Assembly (NCBI GenBank): GCA_964632485.1
Contig: CAZWDO010000009.1
Span: 1 to 64,000 of the forward strand
Length of the DNA: 64,000 nt
Reading direction: 5' to 3'
Source of the DNA: CAZWDO01 sp964632485 [NCBI: uncultured bacterium]
Lineage (GTDB): Bacteria; JAGOEH01
The notes below the pieces were generated by a model, which was given only the letters and a program-made list of their open reading frames with translations, did no database searches and was not told where the DNA came from. A program made the translations under genes and the position numbers. Positions 35,896-45,768 of this stretch are shown in pieces. Within the stretch, counting starts at the first letter, position 1; every line of letters begins with the position of its first letter.

Positions 35896-38800
35896 CTACT
35901 TCAGATGCAGCATCCGGCCCCGGTAGCTCTTGCTATCCGGCGCAGTGATACGATAAAAATAGATACCCGCCGGCCATTCATACGTATCCAGACGGATTGT
36001 GGTCAATTGCTTTGCAGGTACCCAGCAGACTTCTCCGTAGATTTTTTTGCCTAAAACATTATAAATATCGATTTTTATTTGACCTGAATTCGGACTGTAA
36101 AATCGAATGTGTGTCACTTTATCAAAGGGGTTGGGAAAATTTGAGTCGAGAATTAAAGTTTCAGACGTTCGTTGATTATCATCTCCGATACCGATAATCT
36201 GCGCCGTAAGCGTATCGCTGATATTATGGGAGAAATCCATGGCAGCAATTGCATAGATCGCTGTAGGATCGTACAACCCCACTGAATATTCCAGAAACAT
36301 ATAATTCGAAGCAAGTTCCTGATACGTACCCGCGGTTATGCGATAAAGGATATACCCCCTCAGATCGGGAGCCGGTGATGCATTCCACCTCAATACGACC
36401 TGCTGATTGGAATCGATAGCTGCTATTAAATTGGATGGAGCTTGCGGAGGAACTATATCGATGAAATCCATTGCTTGAGTTGTGAATTCCAGTGTAGTCT
36501 GTTGCGTATGGTTCAGAAAATCGGTTGCATAAACTATTAAACCATAATCTGTTTCGGGCGTAAGGCAGGTGAGCGCAATACGTTGCGCTTTCGCGTAGGA
36601 TTGATTGGAAACGAAGACCGAGTCTTCGGTTGAATTCCTGGGATAGTAAGCGCAGGATGCCGTCGCCAGGATATTGACGCTCCAGTCAATGATCGCTGTA
36701 GAATTTGAAACCCAGGTCACCGCCGGCGGGACGATAAATTCCAGTGGTTCATTTTGGATACCACTACCTAATGTGATGGAATCGATATTGCTTTCAAACA
36801 TTGTTTGATTAAAACAATCAAGGCCGGTTAGCTGGTAGTAATATTGCGTGCCATTGGAAATATTATTGAAAATCAGCAGATGCTCGTCACTGTATTTATT
36901 GTGATTAAAGTAAAATGGATTTGAAAACTGTTGGCTGCGTTCAACCAATGCTTGAGCATAGCAGGAAGCGTTGGTCGTAAAGAAAATTGCAGCGAAATTA
37001 TCGGTAAAAAATGGTTGAAATGCTTCCCGCAACTTAACATTGGTGGGTGGATTTTGCATGTATGTTGTAAACTGCAGAGACCCGCTGGTAGAATCCTGGT
37101 TGTTGGCGATGTCGGAAACCGTTATGGCCAAATCATATTGAGCGCCGGGGATCAGTCGAGGAAGAAATATAGTATGCTCCTGGCTGTAAACGTCACTTTC
37201 CCACCACAGCATCAATTGACGATTTTCATTATATCCCCGGATGGAAACCTGGGTTTGCTCACTCGTAACAAACTTAATCGCTGCCAGCGAATCGTATACC
37301 GCGACCAGATTGGGGAATTCGCTGAAACGGGGCGCGTTCGTGTCAGCCACGGTTGAGGTGGTAAACGAGTTTCCAATAGATAGAAACTGCCGTGAAGGAA
37401 GAATTTTTTCCAGCAGGCTTTTCTCCCCCTGCCAGGTCCCGCTGTTGCCGGCGCGGTCCGTTAATTCAATTTCATAGGTATAAGCTGTGTTTTCATCCAG
37501 GTTTGAAAAATATATCTGATGATCCCGGATGAAATCGGACCAGGAATAGGTATCGGCTAAAAATCCGGTTTTATATAAGTGGATAACACCGTTAGCCGCT
37601 TCATCCGTTTCAAACGTCAGCAGCGCTTTGTTGGTGATCGTCGAAATTACGGGGCGATTGATGATAAGCGGGGGAATTGTATCTATGATCTCGAAGGTAG
37701 TAAAGTGATATACAGGTCCGTAATAAACGGGTTGACGGGTGGCATTCAGAGTGCCGACCCGATACTTGTATGTCGTCCCCGGCAACAAATCGTCGAAATA
37801 GAATAAATGGTATTGTTGTTCAATTCCGTAATAGATCGGCTCATGCTCGGTGATTGAGGATTGATAAACATTGCAAATTCCGATTAACGGCGCGTCTGTC
37901 TCATAATCAATCATCACCGAATGATCGTTCAGGTAAATGATTTCCGGTGGTCTAAGCAACTGAAATTCTTTTGGAATGAACTCAAATAAAGTGGAGAATG
38001 AATTGGTATAAGTTTCAGAAATAAACAAGTGGTAGCTATCAAAAAGCTTGACTTTATAATAATAAGCCTGGGACGGATTCAATCCGGTAAGCTGAATATG
38101 AAACGTGGAATCGGGATTCGATGTGTTGACAGCCAGGACGTTCCATTCAGTTGAAGCATATTCGTCGGCATAGTACAAAGAGCAGATACAGGTTTTGTTG
38201 GTTTTCCATTGCAGAAAGGCAGATCTATCCGTCACAAAGGAGGCAGTGGGACCTTTGGTAACGTAGATCGACGGGGTCAACGTTGTGAAAAATCCATAGC
38301 GGCGCAGCTCAGGAATTTCCTGGTGTTCCGGATTCGATACATGTATTGAATAGACATAGACGCGGTCGGGGATTAGTGGGCCCAGTTGCGCCCGGAAATC
38401 AGTTTTAGCCTCCTGGCTATTCCCTGTCCAGGCAATGGAATCATAGCCGATCTGGCTATAAAAAAGGGAACAGATGGCAGGTGAGCTCAATTTCCATTCA
38501 ATGGCAGTCTGGTCGGAAGTCAAGGCAGATACAGTAGGCGACTGAATATAAAAAATCTCCTGGGATGATGAGACTGTCCAGTTGATCGTCGTAGTTTGAT
38601 TGGCTGATATTATGATATGCGATGGATAGATCGCAGTATCAACCATCAAGTAATAATCATCCAGGATATAGGCCGTCAGTATATACTCGCCCGGTTCCAT
38701 GCCGATCAGAGAATAATAGTTAGAGTCTGAATTGACCGGATTTAGCGCCCACGAATCGCAATTTTCGCTGGTTTGCTGGAGAAGAAAAGCTGCATAATAG

Positions 38801-39300
38801 TTATCCAATTCCTCATAGGACCATGCAATATTCAGAGCGCCTGAATTTTCAAATGAAAGATTGATGCCGGTTAGATTTTGGTTTACTATCAACGTATCAA
38901 AATATTGACACGATCCCTGTAATCGATGGTTGAAATGTACCATAGCGCTCGTTCCGTCCATGGTCACTATTTGAGCAAAGAGATGGTATTCCCCGGCTGA
39001 CTCAGCTTCAAGGGAAAAACTACTCATCCCCTGGAAAAGGGTTTGCATCGATTCGGAATCGTTATTCAATCCCTCCAATACGACAATGGCATAAACCCAG
39101 GGGATGCTATTTGGCGCGATCAGTTCGCCGGAAACTGTCATGACTTGCGGATTAGGGGACTTGAATTTTGGGTGGGCCGCCGTTTCCCGGAGGGTTTCCA
39201 TTCGTTGCTGGATGGAATCCAGTCGAATGATGCCGGCGTTCATCGGAACTAATTGAAATATCAGAACAAAAATTAAGCAAAAGATAAAGAACGGTCTCAT
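35896..39300 (-). CDS. 1134-residue secreted fibronectin-III-like protein with T9SS sorting domain
   Basis: The signal peptide is MRPFFIFCLIFVLIFQLVPMNA. Most of the protein is a chain of fibronectin type III-like units, several resembling the N-terminal domain of purple acid phosphatases (repeated pattern of 'W/I-x-T-N/D-x-x-C/A' and 'Y-x-Y-x-I/V': LQWKTNKTCICSLYY, VMIDYETDAPLIGICNVYQ, TTYKYRVGT). The C-terminus has NFPNPFDKVTH and a FlgD-like sorting fold ending RMLHLK. No catalytic motif was found. It is probably a surface structural or adhesive protein. The ATG has no ribosome binding site; a strong promoter ends six bases before it. Confidence 0.82.
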   Translation of the reverse strand: MRPFFIFCLIFVLIFQLVPMNAGIIRLDSIQQRMETLRETAAHPKFKSPNPQVMTVSGELIAPNSIPWVYAIVVLEGLNNDSESMQTLFQGMSSFSLEAESAGEYHLFAQIVTMDGTSAMVHFNHRLQGSCQYFDTLIVNQNLTGINLSFENSGALNIAWSYEELDNYYAAFLLQQTSENCDSWALNPVNSDSNYYSLIGMEPGEYILTAYILDDYYLMVDTAIYPSHIIISANQTTTINWTVSSSQEIFYIQSPTVSALTSDQTAIEWKLSSPAICSLFYSQIGYDSIAWTGNSQEAKTDFRAQLGPLIPDRVYVYSIHVSNPEHQEIPELRRYGFFTTLTPSIYVTKGPTASFVTDRSAFLQWKTNKTCICSLYYADEYASTEWNVLAVNTSNPDSTFHIQLTGLNPSQAYYYKVKLFDSYHLFISETYTNSFSTLFEFIPKEFQLLRPPEIIYLNDHSVMIDYETDAPLIGICNVYQSSITEHEPIYYGIEQQYHLFYFDDLLPGTTYKYRVGTLNATRQPVYYGPVYHFTTFEIIDTIPPLIINRPVISTITNKALLTFETDEAANGVIHLYKTGFLADTYSWSDFIRDHQIYFSNLDENTAYTYEIELTDRAGNSGTWQGEKSLLEKILPSRQFLSIGNSFTTSTVADTNAPRFSEFPNLVAVYDSLAAIKFVTSEQTQVSIRGYNENRQLMLWWESDVYSQEHTIFLPRLIPGAQYDLAITVSDIANNQDSTSGSLQFTTYMQNPPTNVKLREAFQPFFTDNFAAIFFTTNASCYAQALVERSQQFSNPFYFNHNKYSDEHLLIFNNISNGTQYYYQLTGLDCFNQTMFESNIDSITLGSGIQNEPLEFIVPPAVTWVSNSTAIIDWSVNILATASCAYYPRNSTEDSVFVSNQSYAKAQRIALTCLTPETDYGLIVYATDFLNHTQQTTLEFTTQAMDFIDIVPPQAPSNLIAAIDSNQQVVLRWNASPAPDLRGYILYRITAGTYQELASNYMFLEYSVGLYDPTAIYAIAAMDFSHNISDTLTAQIIGIGDDNQRTSETLILDSNFPNPFDKVTHIRFYSPNSGQIKIDIYNVLGKKIYGEVCWVPAKQLTTIRLDTYEWPAGIYFYRITAPDSKSYRGRMLHLK

Positions 39301-39306
39301 ATTTAA

Positions 39307-39335
39307 TATATAAACGATTCACCCGTTGATGTCAA
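39307..39335 (-). promoter_or_regulatory. Predicted promoter abutting the start codon of the 1134-residue protein gene
   Basis: On the minus strand TTGACA (39330-39335), 17 bp, TATATA (39307-39312), six bases, then ATG. It is a near-consensus promoter whose transcript should begin about at the start codon. Confidence 0.6.
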
Positions 39336-39448
39336 TAAAAAAAAATATTTTTTTTCCTGTTAACTGACTAATTCATATTTAAATCATGCATTTAGCCCAG
39401 ATTGGTATAAAATTGCGTTGAGGAGTGTGGAAAGAAGACAGCCCGGGT

Positions 39449-42400
39449 TTATTTAGTCAGTAGTTTTTTACGGACTCCTTTGATATCGTCCAGAATCGCG
39501 ACAAAGGATGGAATTACGAAAAGTGTTAACAGGGTGGATATAATCATACCGAAGAGAATTACATTAGCCAAAGGAGACCACATGAGGGATATGCCGCCGA
39601 TGCCGAAAGCCATTGGTATCAAACCGGATATTGTAGTCAGAGAGGTTAAAATAATGGGACGTAAACGCAATCGGCCGGCGTTTACAATGCTGCGCCAGTA
39701 TTGAAAAATGCCCATATCATTGGCTCGTCGGTGGTTCATGAAATCGATCAGGACGATGGCGTCATTCACCACGATTCCGGAAAGCGCGACCACTCCAAAA
39801 AGCGCCACAACACTAAAGGGGTTCCCGGATATGATCAAACCCAGCATGGCGCCGATGAGTGAAAAGGGAACGGTGGATAATATGATCAAAGGTTGCGAAT
39901 AGGAATTGAACTGTGTGCCGAGGATTAAGAAGATCAGTATCACACCCAATGCAAAGAGTACCGCCATTTCCTTAAAAGTGTCCACGAATTCCTCGAATTG
40001 GCCGCCGATTTTGAACGTGATTCCCGGATATTTTTTTTCTAAAAGGGGAAATATTTTCTCTAAGCGCAGATTGACTTTATCCAGTGTGGTTTGGTTTTCA
40101 TCGATATCCCCGGTGACTAAAATTGTCCGTTTACGATCGAAACGTTTAATTTCGGTAGGTCCGGGTAGAATTGTGAAGGTGACCATATCCCGGAGCGCAA
40201 CACTCTGTCCGGCAGGGCTGCTCAATTTAAGATTGAGCACGTCTTCCAGTGAGGAACGATTCGTTTGGTTATATTTGACAATCACATCGATTTCATCATC
40301 GCCATCGCGGTATTCAGTGGCTTTGATCCCATCAAAGGCGTAGCGCACAGCCAAAGCGATACGTTGCGCTGAAAAACCCAGCATAGCGGCTTTATTTTCA
40401 TCCACCTGGATGCGAATCTCTTCTTTACCCGGGGGAAAATCATCAGTGACCGATTGCGTACCTATTAATTCTTTGATCGAATCCTGCAGGGCCAATGACG
40501 CTTTTTTCATTTCTTCGAAATATTTCCCCTGTACCTTAACGGAAATGGGTTTGCCTACTGGCGGTCCACCCGCTATTTTTTCAAACTCCACCGATACCAC
40601 GCCACTAATGCCCTGGGTTTTAGCGCGCAACATTTCAATCAGGGCGTCGATGGGATGCTCGCGTTGTTCTTGCGGAATCAGTTCAATAAGCAACTGACCG
40701 ACGTTTTTTTTGGTAATCCATTCTTCATTGCCTTGCAGCAAACCGACATTGACGATCACAGACTGAACAGAGGAGCGGGGCAGGGAGATTGCTGCTTCCT
40801 CATATTTCCGCAGGATACGGTCGCTTTCTTCTAAACTGGCGCCCTCGGGTAAGCGGATCAGTACCTTGAACTGGTCGGCATCTTCTTCGCCAAACATTTC
40901 TACGCCCACCATCGGGATCAAGGCCAGCGACCCAATTAAGACCAGGAGCAAGACCGGCAACAACAGATACCGTTTTCGGATCACTTTTATCAAAAGATGC
41001 CCATAGAATTTGCGCATGACTTTAAAAAATTTTTTTTCACCCCGTTTATAGACTTTGGAATGTACGGTCCAGTCAGCGTAGTGTGAGGGTAATAGCAGAT
41101 AGGCCTCGAACATGGAGGCTAATAAAGCTAATGAATAGGTAATCGGAACAATCCTCATAAATTTTCCCATTATACCCGGCAACAGCATTAAGGGTAGAAA
41201 CGCAGCGATATTCGTGGCGATCGAGGAAAAAATCGGCGCTACGACTTCATCTGAGCCAGTAATGGCGGCCTGATAAGAATTGTATCCCATTAATCGATAG
41301 CGGTGGCAGTTTTCCAAAACAATAATCGCGTCATCGACAATAATGCCGAGGACCATTACGAGAGCGAATAGAGTGGAACCATTGAAGGTAAAGCCGAAGA
41401 AATCCAGGAGTATGAATGTAATGAAAAAGGAGATTGGAATACCCAATGAAGCCAGCGCCGCATTGCTTTTGCCTAAAAACAGGTACAAAATCAACATGAT
41501 CAGGATCATCCCGCTGATCGCATTATTGCGTAATACATTGACAATGCGGTTGATATAAACGGCGTTGTCGTTGGTCCATCCGAATGTGATCCCGTCGGGA
41601 ACCCGGTTTTGATACTCTTTAACCAGGGATTTAATCGTGTTGATCACATCAATGGAATTGGCATCGCTTTTTTTTGATATGGAAAAGGTGATCGATTTCT
41701 TTCTATCCATGCGGGAGATGATGTTCAGCTCTTCCCTGCGGTCTTCTACCCGGGCGATATCCCGGATTTGGATCGGAAGTTTATTGGGTCCGCATCGGAT
41801 AATACTCTGCCTGATTTCTTCGATAGATTGGTATTCTCCCAGAGATCGAATCAGGTATTCAGTTTTTCCGAAAGTGAGGTTGCCTCCCGGAACATTTAAG
41901 TTGCGGGCGCTGAGAGCGAACATCACATCTTCAATGGAAAGTCCATAAGCGCTCAATTTCGCGGGTTCGACCTCGATCCAGATTTCACGTTGGGCCAGGC
42001 CGGAAACCTGTACTTTTGACACTCCTTTGATATCCGTCAAATCCTCTTCCAAATCGTCCGCGATTTGACTGGCGTTATCGTCGGGTATGCTGTAAGACAT
42101 GTTGATGGTAATAACCGGCAAGAAATCGCCGCTGCCGAAATCGTCTATAATCGGATCTTCGGCATCCTCGGGGAGTGGCACTTTATCAATTTCAGCTTTG
42201 AGATCGGTGTACCGTTCCCGGAATTCACTATCGGAAATATCGCCGAACTTTATTAAAAGGAAACCGAATCCCTCTCCGGCAGTAGATTGGGTTTCAGTGA
42301 TTTTATCCACATCCTGGATTTCCGATTCGATGGGATCGATAATCAGGTTTTCGATTTCACTGGGAGCGGCGCCCGGATAGACAACGGTGACAAAAACCCA

Positions 42401-42529
42401 GTTGAAATTCACGTTGGGATTTAATTCGCGCGGCATACGAAACATTGAGATTATGCCGAATATGAAAAGTCCGATCATCAATAGATTGACGAGAACAGAG
42501 TTTTTGACTGAAAATTTGGCCATGGACAT
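39449..42529 (-). CDS. RND-family efflux transporter, inner-membrane pump
   Basis: 1026 residues; proton-driven pump of the AcrB/HAE1 type. It has 12 membrane segments in the usual 1 + 5 + 1 + 5 order, two large periplasmic loops, and the acidic proton-relay motif in membrane segment 4 (VMVLGIIVDDAIIVLENCHR). With the fusion protein and TolC-like channel encoded just upstream in the same operon it forms a tripartite exporter; the substrate is unknown. It starts 26 bp after the fusion-protein gene, with AAGGAG ten bases before the ATG. Confidence 0.95.
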   Translation of the reverse strand: MSMAKFSVKNSVLVNLLMIGLFIFGIISMFRMPRELNPNVNFNWVFVTVVYPGAAPSEIENLIIDPIESEIQDVDKITETQSTAGEGFGFLLIKFGDISDSEFRERYTDLKAEIDKVPLPEDAEDPIIDDFGSGDFLPVITINMSYSIPDDNASQIADDLEEDLTDIKGVSKVQVSGLAQREIWIEVEPAKLSAYGLSIEDVMFALSARNLNVPGGNLTFGKTEYLIRSLGEYQSIEEIRQSIIRCGPNKLPIQIRDIARVEDRREELNIISRMDRKKSITFSISKKSDANSIDVINTIKSLVKEYQNRVPDGITFGWTNDNAVYINRIVNVLRNNAISGMILIMLILYLFLGKSNAALASLGIPISFFITFILLDFFGFTFNGSTLFALVMVLGIIVDDAIIVLENCHRYRLMGYNSYQAAITGSDEVVAPIFSSIATNIAAFLPLMLLPGIMGKFMRIVPITYSLALLASMFEAYLLLPSHYADWTVHSKVYKRGEKKFFKVMRKFYGHLLIKVIRKRYLLLPVLLLVLIGSLALIPMVGVEMFGEEDADQFKVLIRLPEGASLEESDRILRKYEEAAISLPRSSVQSVIVNVGLLQGNEEWITKKNVGQLLIELIPQEQREHPIDALIEMLRAKTQGISGVVSVEFEKIAGGPPVGKPISVKVQGKYFEEMKKASLALQDSIKELIGTQSVTDDFPPGKEEIRIQVDENKAAMLGFSAQRIALAVRYAFDGIKATEYRDGDDEIDVIVKYNQTNRSSLEDVLNLKLSSPAGQSVALRDMVTFTILPGPTEIKRFDRKRTILVTGDIDENQTTLDKVNLRLEKIFPLLEKKYPGITFKIGGQFEEFVDTFKEMAVLFALGVILIFLILGTQFNSYSQPLIILSTVPFSLIGAMLGLIISGNPFSVVALFGVVALSGIVVNDAIVLIDFMNHRRANDMGIFQYWRSIVNAGRLRLRPIILTSLTTISGLIPMAFGIGGISLMWSPLANVILFGMIISTLLTLFVIPSFVAILDDIKGVRKKLLTK

Positions 42530-42555
42530 TGTCTGTATTCTCCTTTCGGAACCGC

Positions 42556-43677
42556 TCAGCGGATCGATTCGATGGTGATCGGGGTTTTTTCACCTAAATT
42601 ATTCATGCCTGTGACCACAATCGTATCGCCAAAAGTAAGTCCTTCTTTCACGATCATCTGCCCGTTCAAAATTTCTCCAGTTTTTATTTCCCGCAGGTTG
42701 GCATATCCCTGGCTTAAACAGTAAACACAAAGTTTTTCGTCTTTGCGGACGGTGGCATGATCGGGGATGACTACCTGATTCTCTACCGAAGTGAGAATCA
42801 AACGTATTGAGGCCGTCATTCCGGCCTTAATCGGATATCCATGGTCGTTAGGCGCATGAATTTCCACTGCAAATGAACCACTGACTTCATCGGCTTGAGG
42901 GGAAATATGCTTAACAATTCCATTGAAGGCGCGATTTTCAAGGGCGGCAATGGTGATCCGCGCGTAATCATCAATGTGTATCCGGTTTCTAAACGTTTGA
43001 GAAACGCCGGCTTGAATTTTAAGTACCGATAGATCGACAATGCGATAAACCATCATTCCCGGATTAACCATCGTTCCCAGATCGATGCTTTTACGAGAAA
43101 TCAAGCCAGTGATTTGCGAAACAAAACGCGTATCGCGATAACTTTTTTCAGCCATTACCAGGGCGGCTTCAGCGGCGATGAGTCCGGCTTCAGCGTTTTG
43201 TACCGCCAGGAGTGAGTTGTCTTTAGCTAATCCGGATATATCGCCATTTTTATACAGGGTTTCATCGCTTTTATAATTGCTTTGGGCTATTGCCAAATTG
43301 GTTTTAGCCGTAATTACATGGGCTTGCGCCTGCCGATACTGGGCAAAATAAACCCGGTCATCGATTCTGGCCAATGTATCCCCGGATATAATCGGATCTC
43401 CGAGTTCTTTGCCGATGTTTACGATTTTGCCGGATACTTCGGAAATAATATCGACTTCATGGATCGGTTGCGCCACACCTGTAAGAGGAATTTCCAGATT
43501 GGCGTTTTGGGGTTGCAATACCAGGGCTTCTACGGGTACTTTTTGTAGATTTTCCGTTCCTTCTGCCATCGTACCTTTAGGTATCGTTGAGGTTTCATCC
43601 TGCTTTTGCCCACAACTGAAAATGATAATGGAAATTACGCAAACCCAGATAAAACACGTAAAAAATCTTATGCGCAT
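42556..43677 (-). CDS. RND efflux membrane-fusion lipoprotein
   Basis: 373 residues. The signal sequence ends in a lipobox with Cys22 (IIIFSC), so it is anchored to the periplasmic face of a membrane. The HlyD/AcrA order is seen: beta-barrel and lipoyl halves (VDIISEVSGKIVNIGKELGDPI, GLISRKSIDLGTMVNPG) flanking a coiled-coil hairpin (~125-170), then a C-terminal membrane-proximal domain. GGGAG lies six bases before the ATG. It sits between the TolC-like and RND genes. Confidence 0.94.
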   Translation of the reverse strand: MRIRFFTCFIWVCVISIIIFSCGQKQDETSTIPKGTMAEGTENLQKVPVEALVLQPQNANLEIPLTGVAQPIHEVDIISEVSGKIVNIGKELGDPIISGDTLARIDDRVYFAQYRQAQAHVITAKTNLAIAQSNYKSDETLYKNGDISGLAKDNSLLAVQNAEAGLIAAEAALVMAEKSYRDTRFVSQITGLISRKSIDLGTMVNPGMMVYRIVDLSVLKIQAGVSQTFRNRIHIDDYARITIAALENRAFNGIVKHISPQADEVSGSFAVEIHAPNDHGYPIKAGMTASIRLILTSVENQVVIPDHATVRKDEKLCVYCLSQGYANLREIKTGEILNGQMIVKEGLTFGDTIVVTGMNNLGEKTPITIESIR

Positions 43678-43691
43678 AGGTATCTCCCGTT

Positions 43692-45065
43692 TTAATCGAT
43701 AATGATGGTGAGTCGGCCCAACAAATAGTGTAATTCGACGACCGCAGCAATCAGGTCATAGTGGGTATAAATTTCTTCCAGAGCGTTATTTTGGCAATTC
43801 AACTTGGCATCAATCAGTTCAATATTGGACAACAAATTTTGTTCCCATTGATGTTCGACGATCCGGTAGTTTTGATCGCTGAGTTCCCGGTTAGTCAGAG
43901 CTAATTCGTTGCGATATCGCAAGGTAAGTATTCGGTTCACCGTTTCGGTCAGCAGATAGCGGGTTTGTTTAATTTGATCCAAAAAATCAGCTTCACTTAT
44001 TTTATACTCATAATATGAGGATTTCAATGCGGCGTAATCCTGAAAACTATTAAAAATTGGGAATGTCAGGTTTAGCATCAGAGTTTTTGGGGAATAATCA
44101 TCCAGAGCTATGGTATTGTTCTCCCGCCATCCGTGCGAATATGAAAGGTTGATTTCAGGGAAGAAGGAGCTGTAACCGTTGCGGTAAAGCCATTTATAGA
44201 TATCTGTTCCGGCATGGGCAGCTCTCAGTGCCGCATTGTGTTTGATCAGTTCCTCGTCGTTGAGTTGAATCATCGCAAGAATATCTGATTCTGTTTGAAC
44301 ACAAACCCGATGGGTCTCCTGTTCCAGCCATTGTGGCAGCGCTTCATCAATGTTGATAGTGATCTCTTCATTCAGATTCAATAAACGTCTGATCATGGTT
44401 TCAGCGCTGCGAAGCGCGGCTCTCGAAGTTTCAACGGCGCTTTTTTGCTGCTGCGCTTCCAGTTTCCAGCGCAATATATCGCTTTTAGCATAAATATCCG
44501 CCTGGTAGATTCGTTCCGCTTTTTGATAGTTGCGTTCGGATAAATCCAGGAATTGAGATTGCAATTGAGCTGTTTTTTGGGCTTTAAGCAGATTCAAGTA
44601 ACTGCTGATCACCTGGAAAATGATCAGGTTATGAACAGACTCGTTTTGATCATCGGCCATTGTCAGATTGGCGCGTGAGATCATCAGTCCATTCCATACT
44701 CCGGTATTGAATAGAGTAAGCGAGAGGTCAAAGGAAGAGGACCAGGATTTCTGGAATACAGTTTGCGGCATTTGCCCGGCCAGTTCTGGCGGCAAGTAAC
44801 GACGAAAATCCCGTTCAGCAAAAGATTGGTCGTCGATGCGCATAAAGCGGGTATTGAAACTGATTTTGGGAAAAAGTTGGGTCCAGGCCCGGCGTTTATC
44901 CCATTGAGCCTTTTTAAGCGAAAAACGGCTGGAGAGTAATTGCGGATTACGGTTTAAGGCCCGCGCGATGGAGGTTTTCAGAGTCAGATGAATACTATCG
45001 GCGGGTTGGGCAATGACAAAGACTGGCAGAAGAAAGAGAATAATTATGGCCAGTTTTGAATTCAT
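43692..45065 (-). CDS. TolC-family outer-membrane efflux channel
   Basis: 457 residues from the ATG at 45065; of three in-frame ATGs close together only this one has AAGGAG at proper spacing (seven bases). The signal peptide is MNSKLAIIILFLLPVFVIAQ. Two outer-membrane-efflux repeats are visible, each with long helices (LKTSIARALNRNPQLLSSRF, and KTLMLNLTFPIFNSFQDYAA in the second half). It forms the channel of the tripartite pump encoded next and is transcribed first. Confidence 0.93.
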   Translation of the reverse strand: MNSKLAIIILFLLPVFVIAQPADSIHLTLKTSIARALNRNPQLLSSRFSLKKAQWDKRRAWTQLFPKISFNTRFMRIDDQSFAERDFRRYLPPELAGQMPQTVFQKSWSSSFDLSLTLFNTGVWNGLMISRANLTMADDQNESVHNLIIFQVISSYLNLLKAQKTAQLQSQFLDLSERNYQKAERIYQADIYAKSDILRWKLEAQQQKSAVETSRAALRSAETMIRRLLNLNEEITINIDEALPQWLEQETHRVCVQTESDILAMIQLNDEELIKHNAALRAAHAGTDIYKWLYRNGYSSFFPEINLSYSHGWRENNTIALDDYSPKTLMLNLTFPIFNSFQDYAALKSSYYEYKISEADFLDQIKQTRYLLTETVNRILTLRYRNELALTNRELSDQNYRIVEHQWEQNLLSNIELIDAKLNCQNNALEEIYTHYDLIAAVVELHYLLGRLTIIID

Positions 45066-45318
45066 GGGCATGCTCCTTGTCATGGTTTCTTATCGAATAT
45101 AGAAACTTCATGCGGGATACTCGTAATCAATAAGTCTATGATACGAGATTCTGCATACAGTTTTCAGTAAAATGCGGGACCTATGTTCGGACCGGATTGG
45201 GCAGATTTTAAACAGGAACCTGCTTTGGAAATGAAGATATTTCATTCAATGCGCCATCGCGAGCTTATTGTTGTCTGAAAATTCAACAGTTTCATAGGGA
45301 AAATCAGACTATATCGAG

Positions 45319-45756
45319 TTACACCTGATTGTCCAGATCGTTTAGCAGGCCGGAACCCAGGCCGGCCAGCATAACTTCGACACCTAATTGTTCATAATCG
45401 CCAGAAAGGGCGGAACGGTCAACCTGGGCATAGAATGAGCAACCGCCGGTTTCTTCAATCACGATGGCAGAAATCTGCTCGGCGCCTTCGCTGATAAACG
45501 TCACTTCGCCCATGCTTTCGGATACAACGATATTTTGGCAGTGGTGAAGTTGAAGATGCGAATTGGGGGTATAAACGACAATGAGAGCGCCCTGATGCTT
45601 CTGATCGGACAAACCGGGATAGATTTCGAGCGAGAGTCGTCGCTCGCTATCCACTTCATTGAGCAAGGCAAAGCGGAAATGATCCCCTTCCTGCTTTAAG
45701 GCGCAGTTGAGAGTCTGGCAGATTTTTTCAAGCGTTTGGGTGTTAAATTCATGCAT
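45319..45756 (-). CDS. Small hypothetical protein downstream of cysS
   Basis: 145 residues, soluble and acidic, with AGGGG upstream of the ATG and a 12-bp gap to cysS, so it is co-transcribed with it. Alternating beta strands and a helix at the N-terminus suggest a small alpha/beta fold (LSLEIYPGL, GALIVVYTPNSHL, FYAQVDRSAL). No family is recognised, and there is no signal peptide or metal motif. Confidence 0.65.
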   Translation of the reverse strand: MHEFNTQTLEKICQTLNCALKQEGDHFRFALLNEVDSERRLSLEIYPGLSDQKHQGALIVVYTPNSHLQLHHCQNIVVSESMGEVTFISEGAEQISAIVIEETGGCSFYAQVDRSALSGDYEQLGVEVMLAGLGSGLLNDLDNQV

Positions 45757-45768
45757 GGGTATTCCCCT

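Noticed and set aside
45084-45318. Possible small RNA or tRNA gene upstream of the TolC-like gene
   Set aside because: No cloverleaf, GTTC arm or CCA end could be found on either strand, and no strong promoter.
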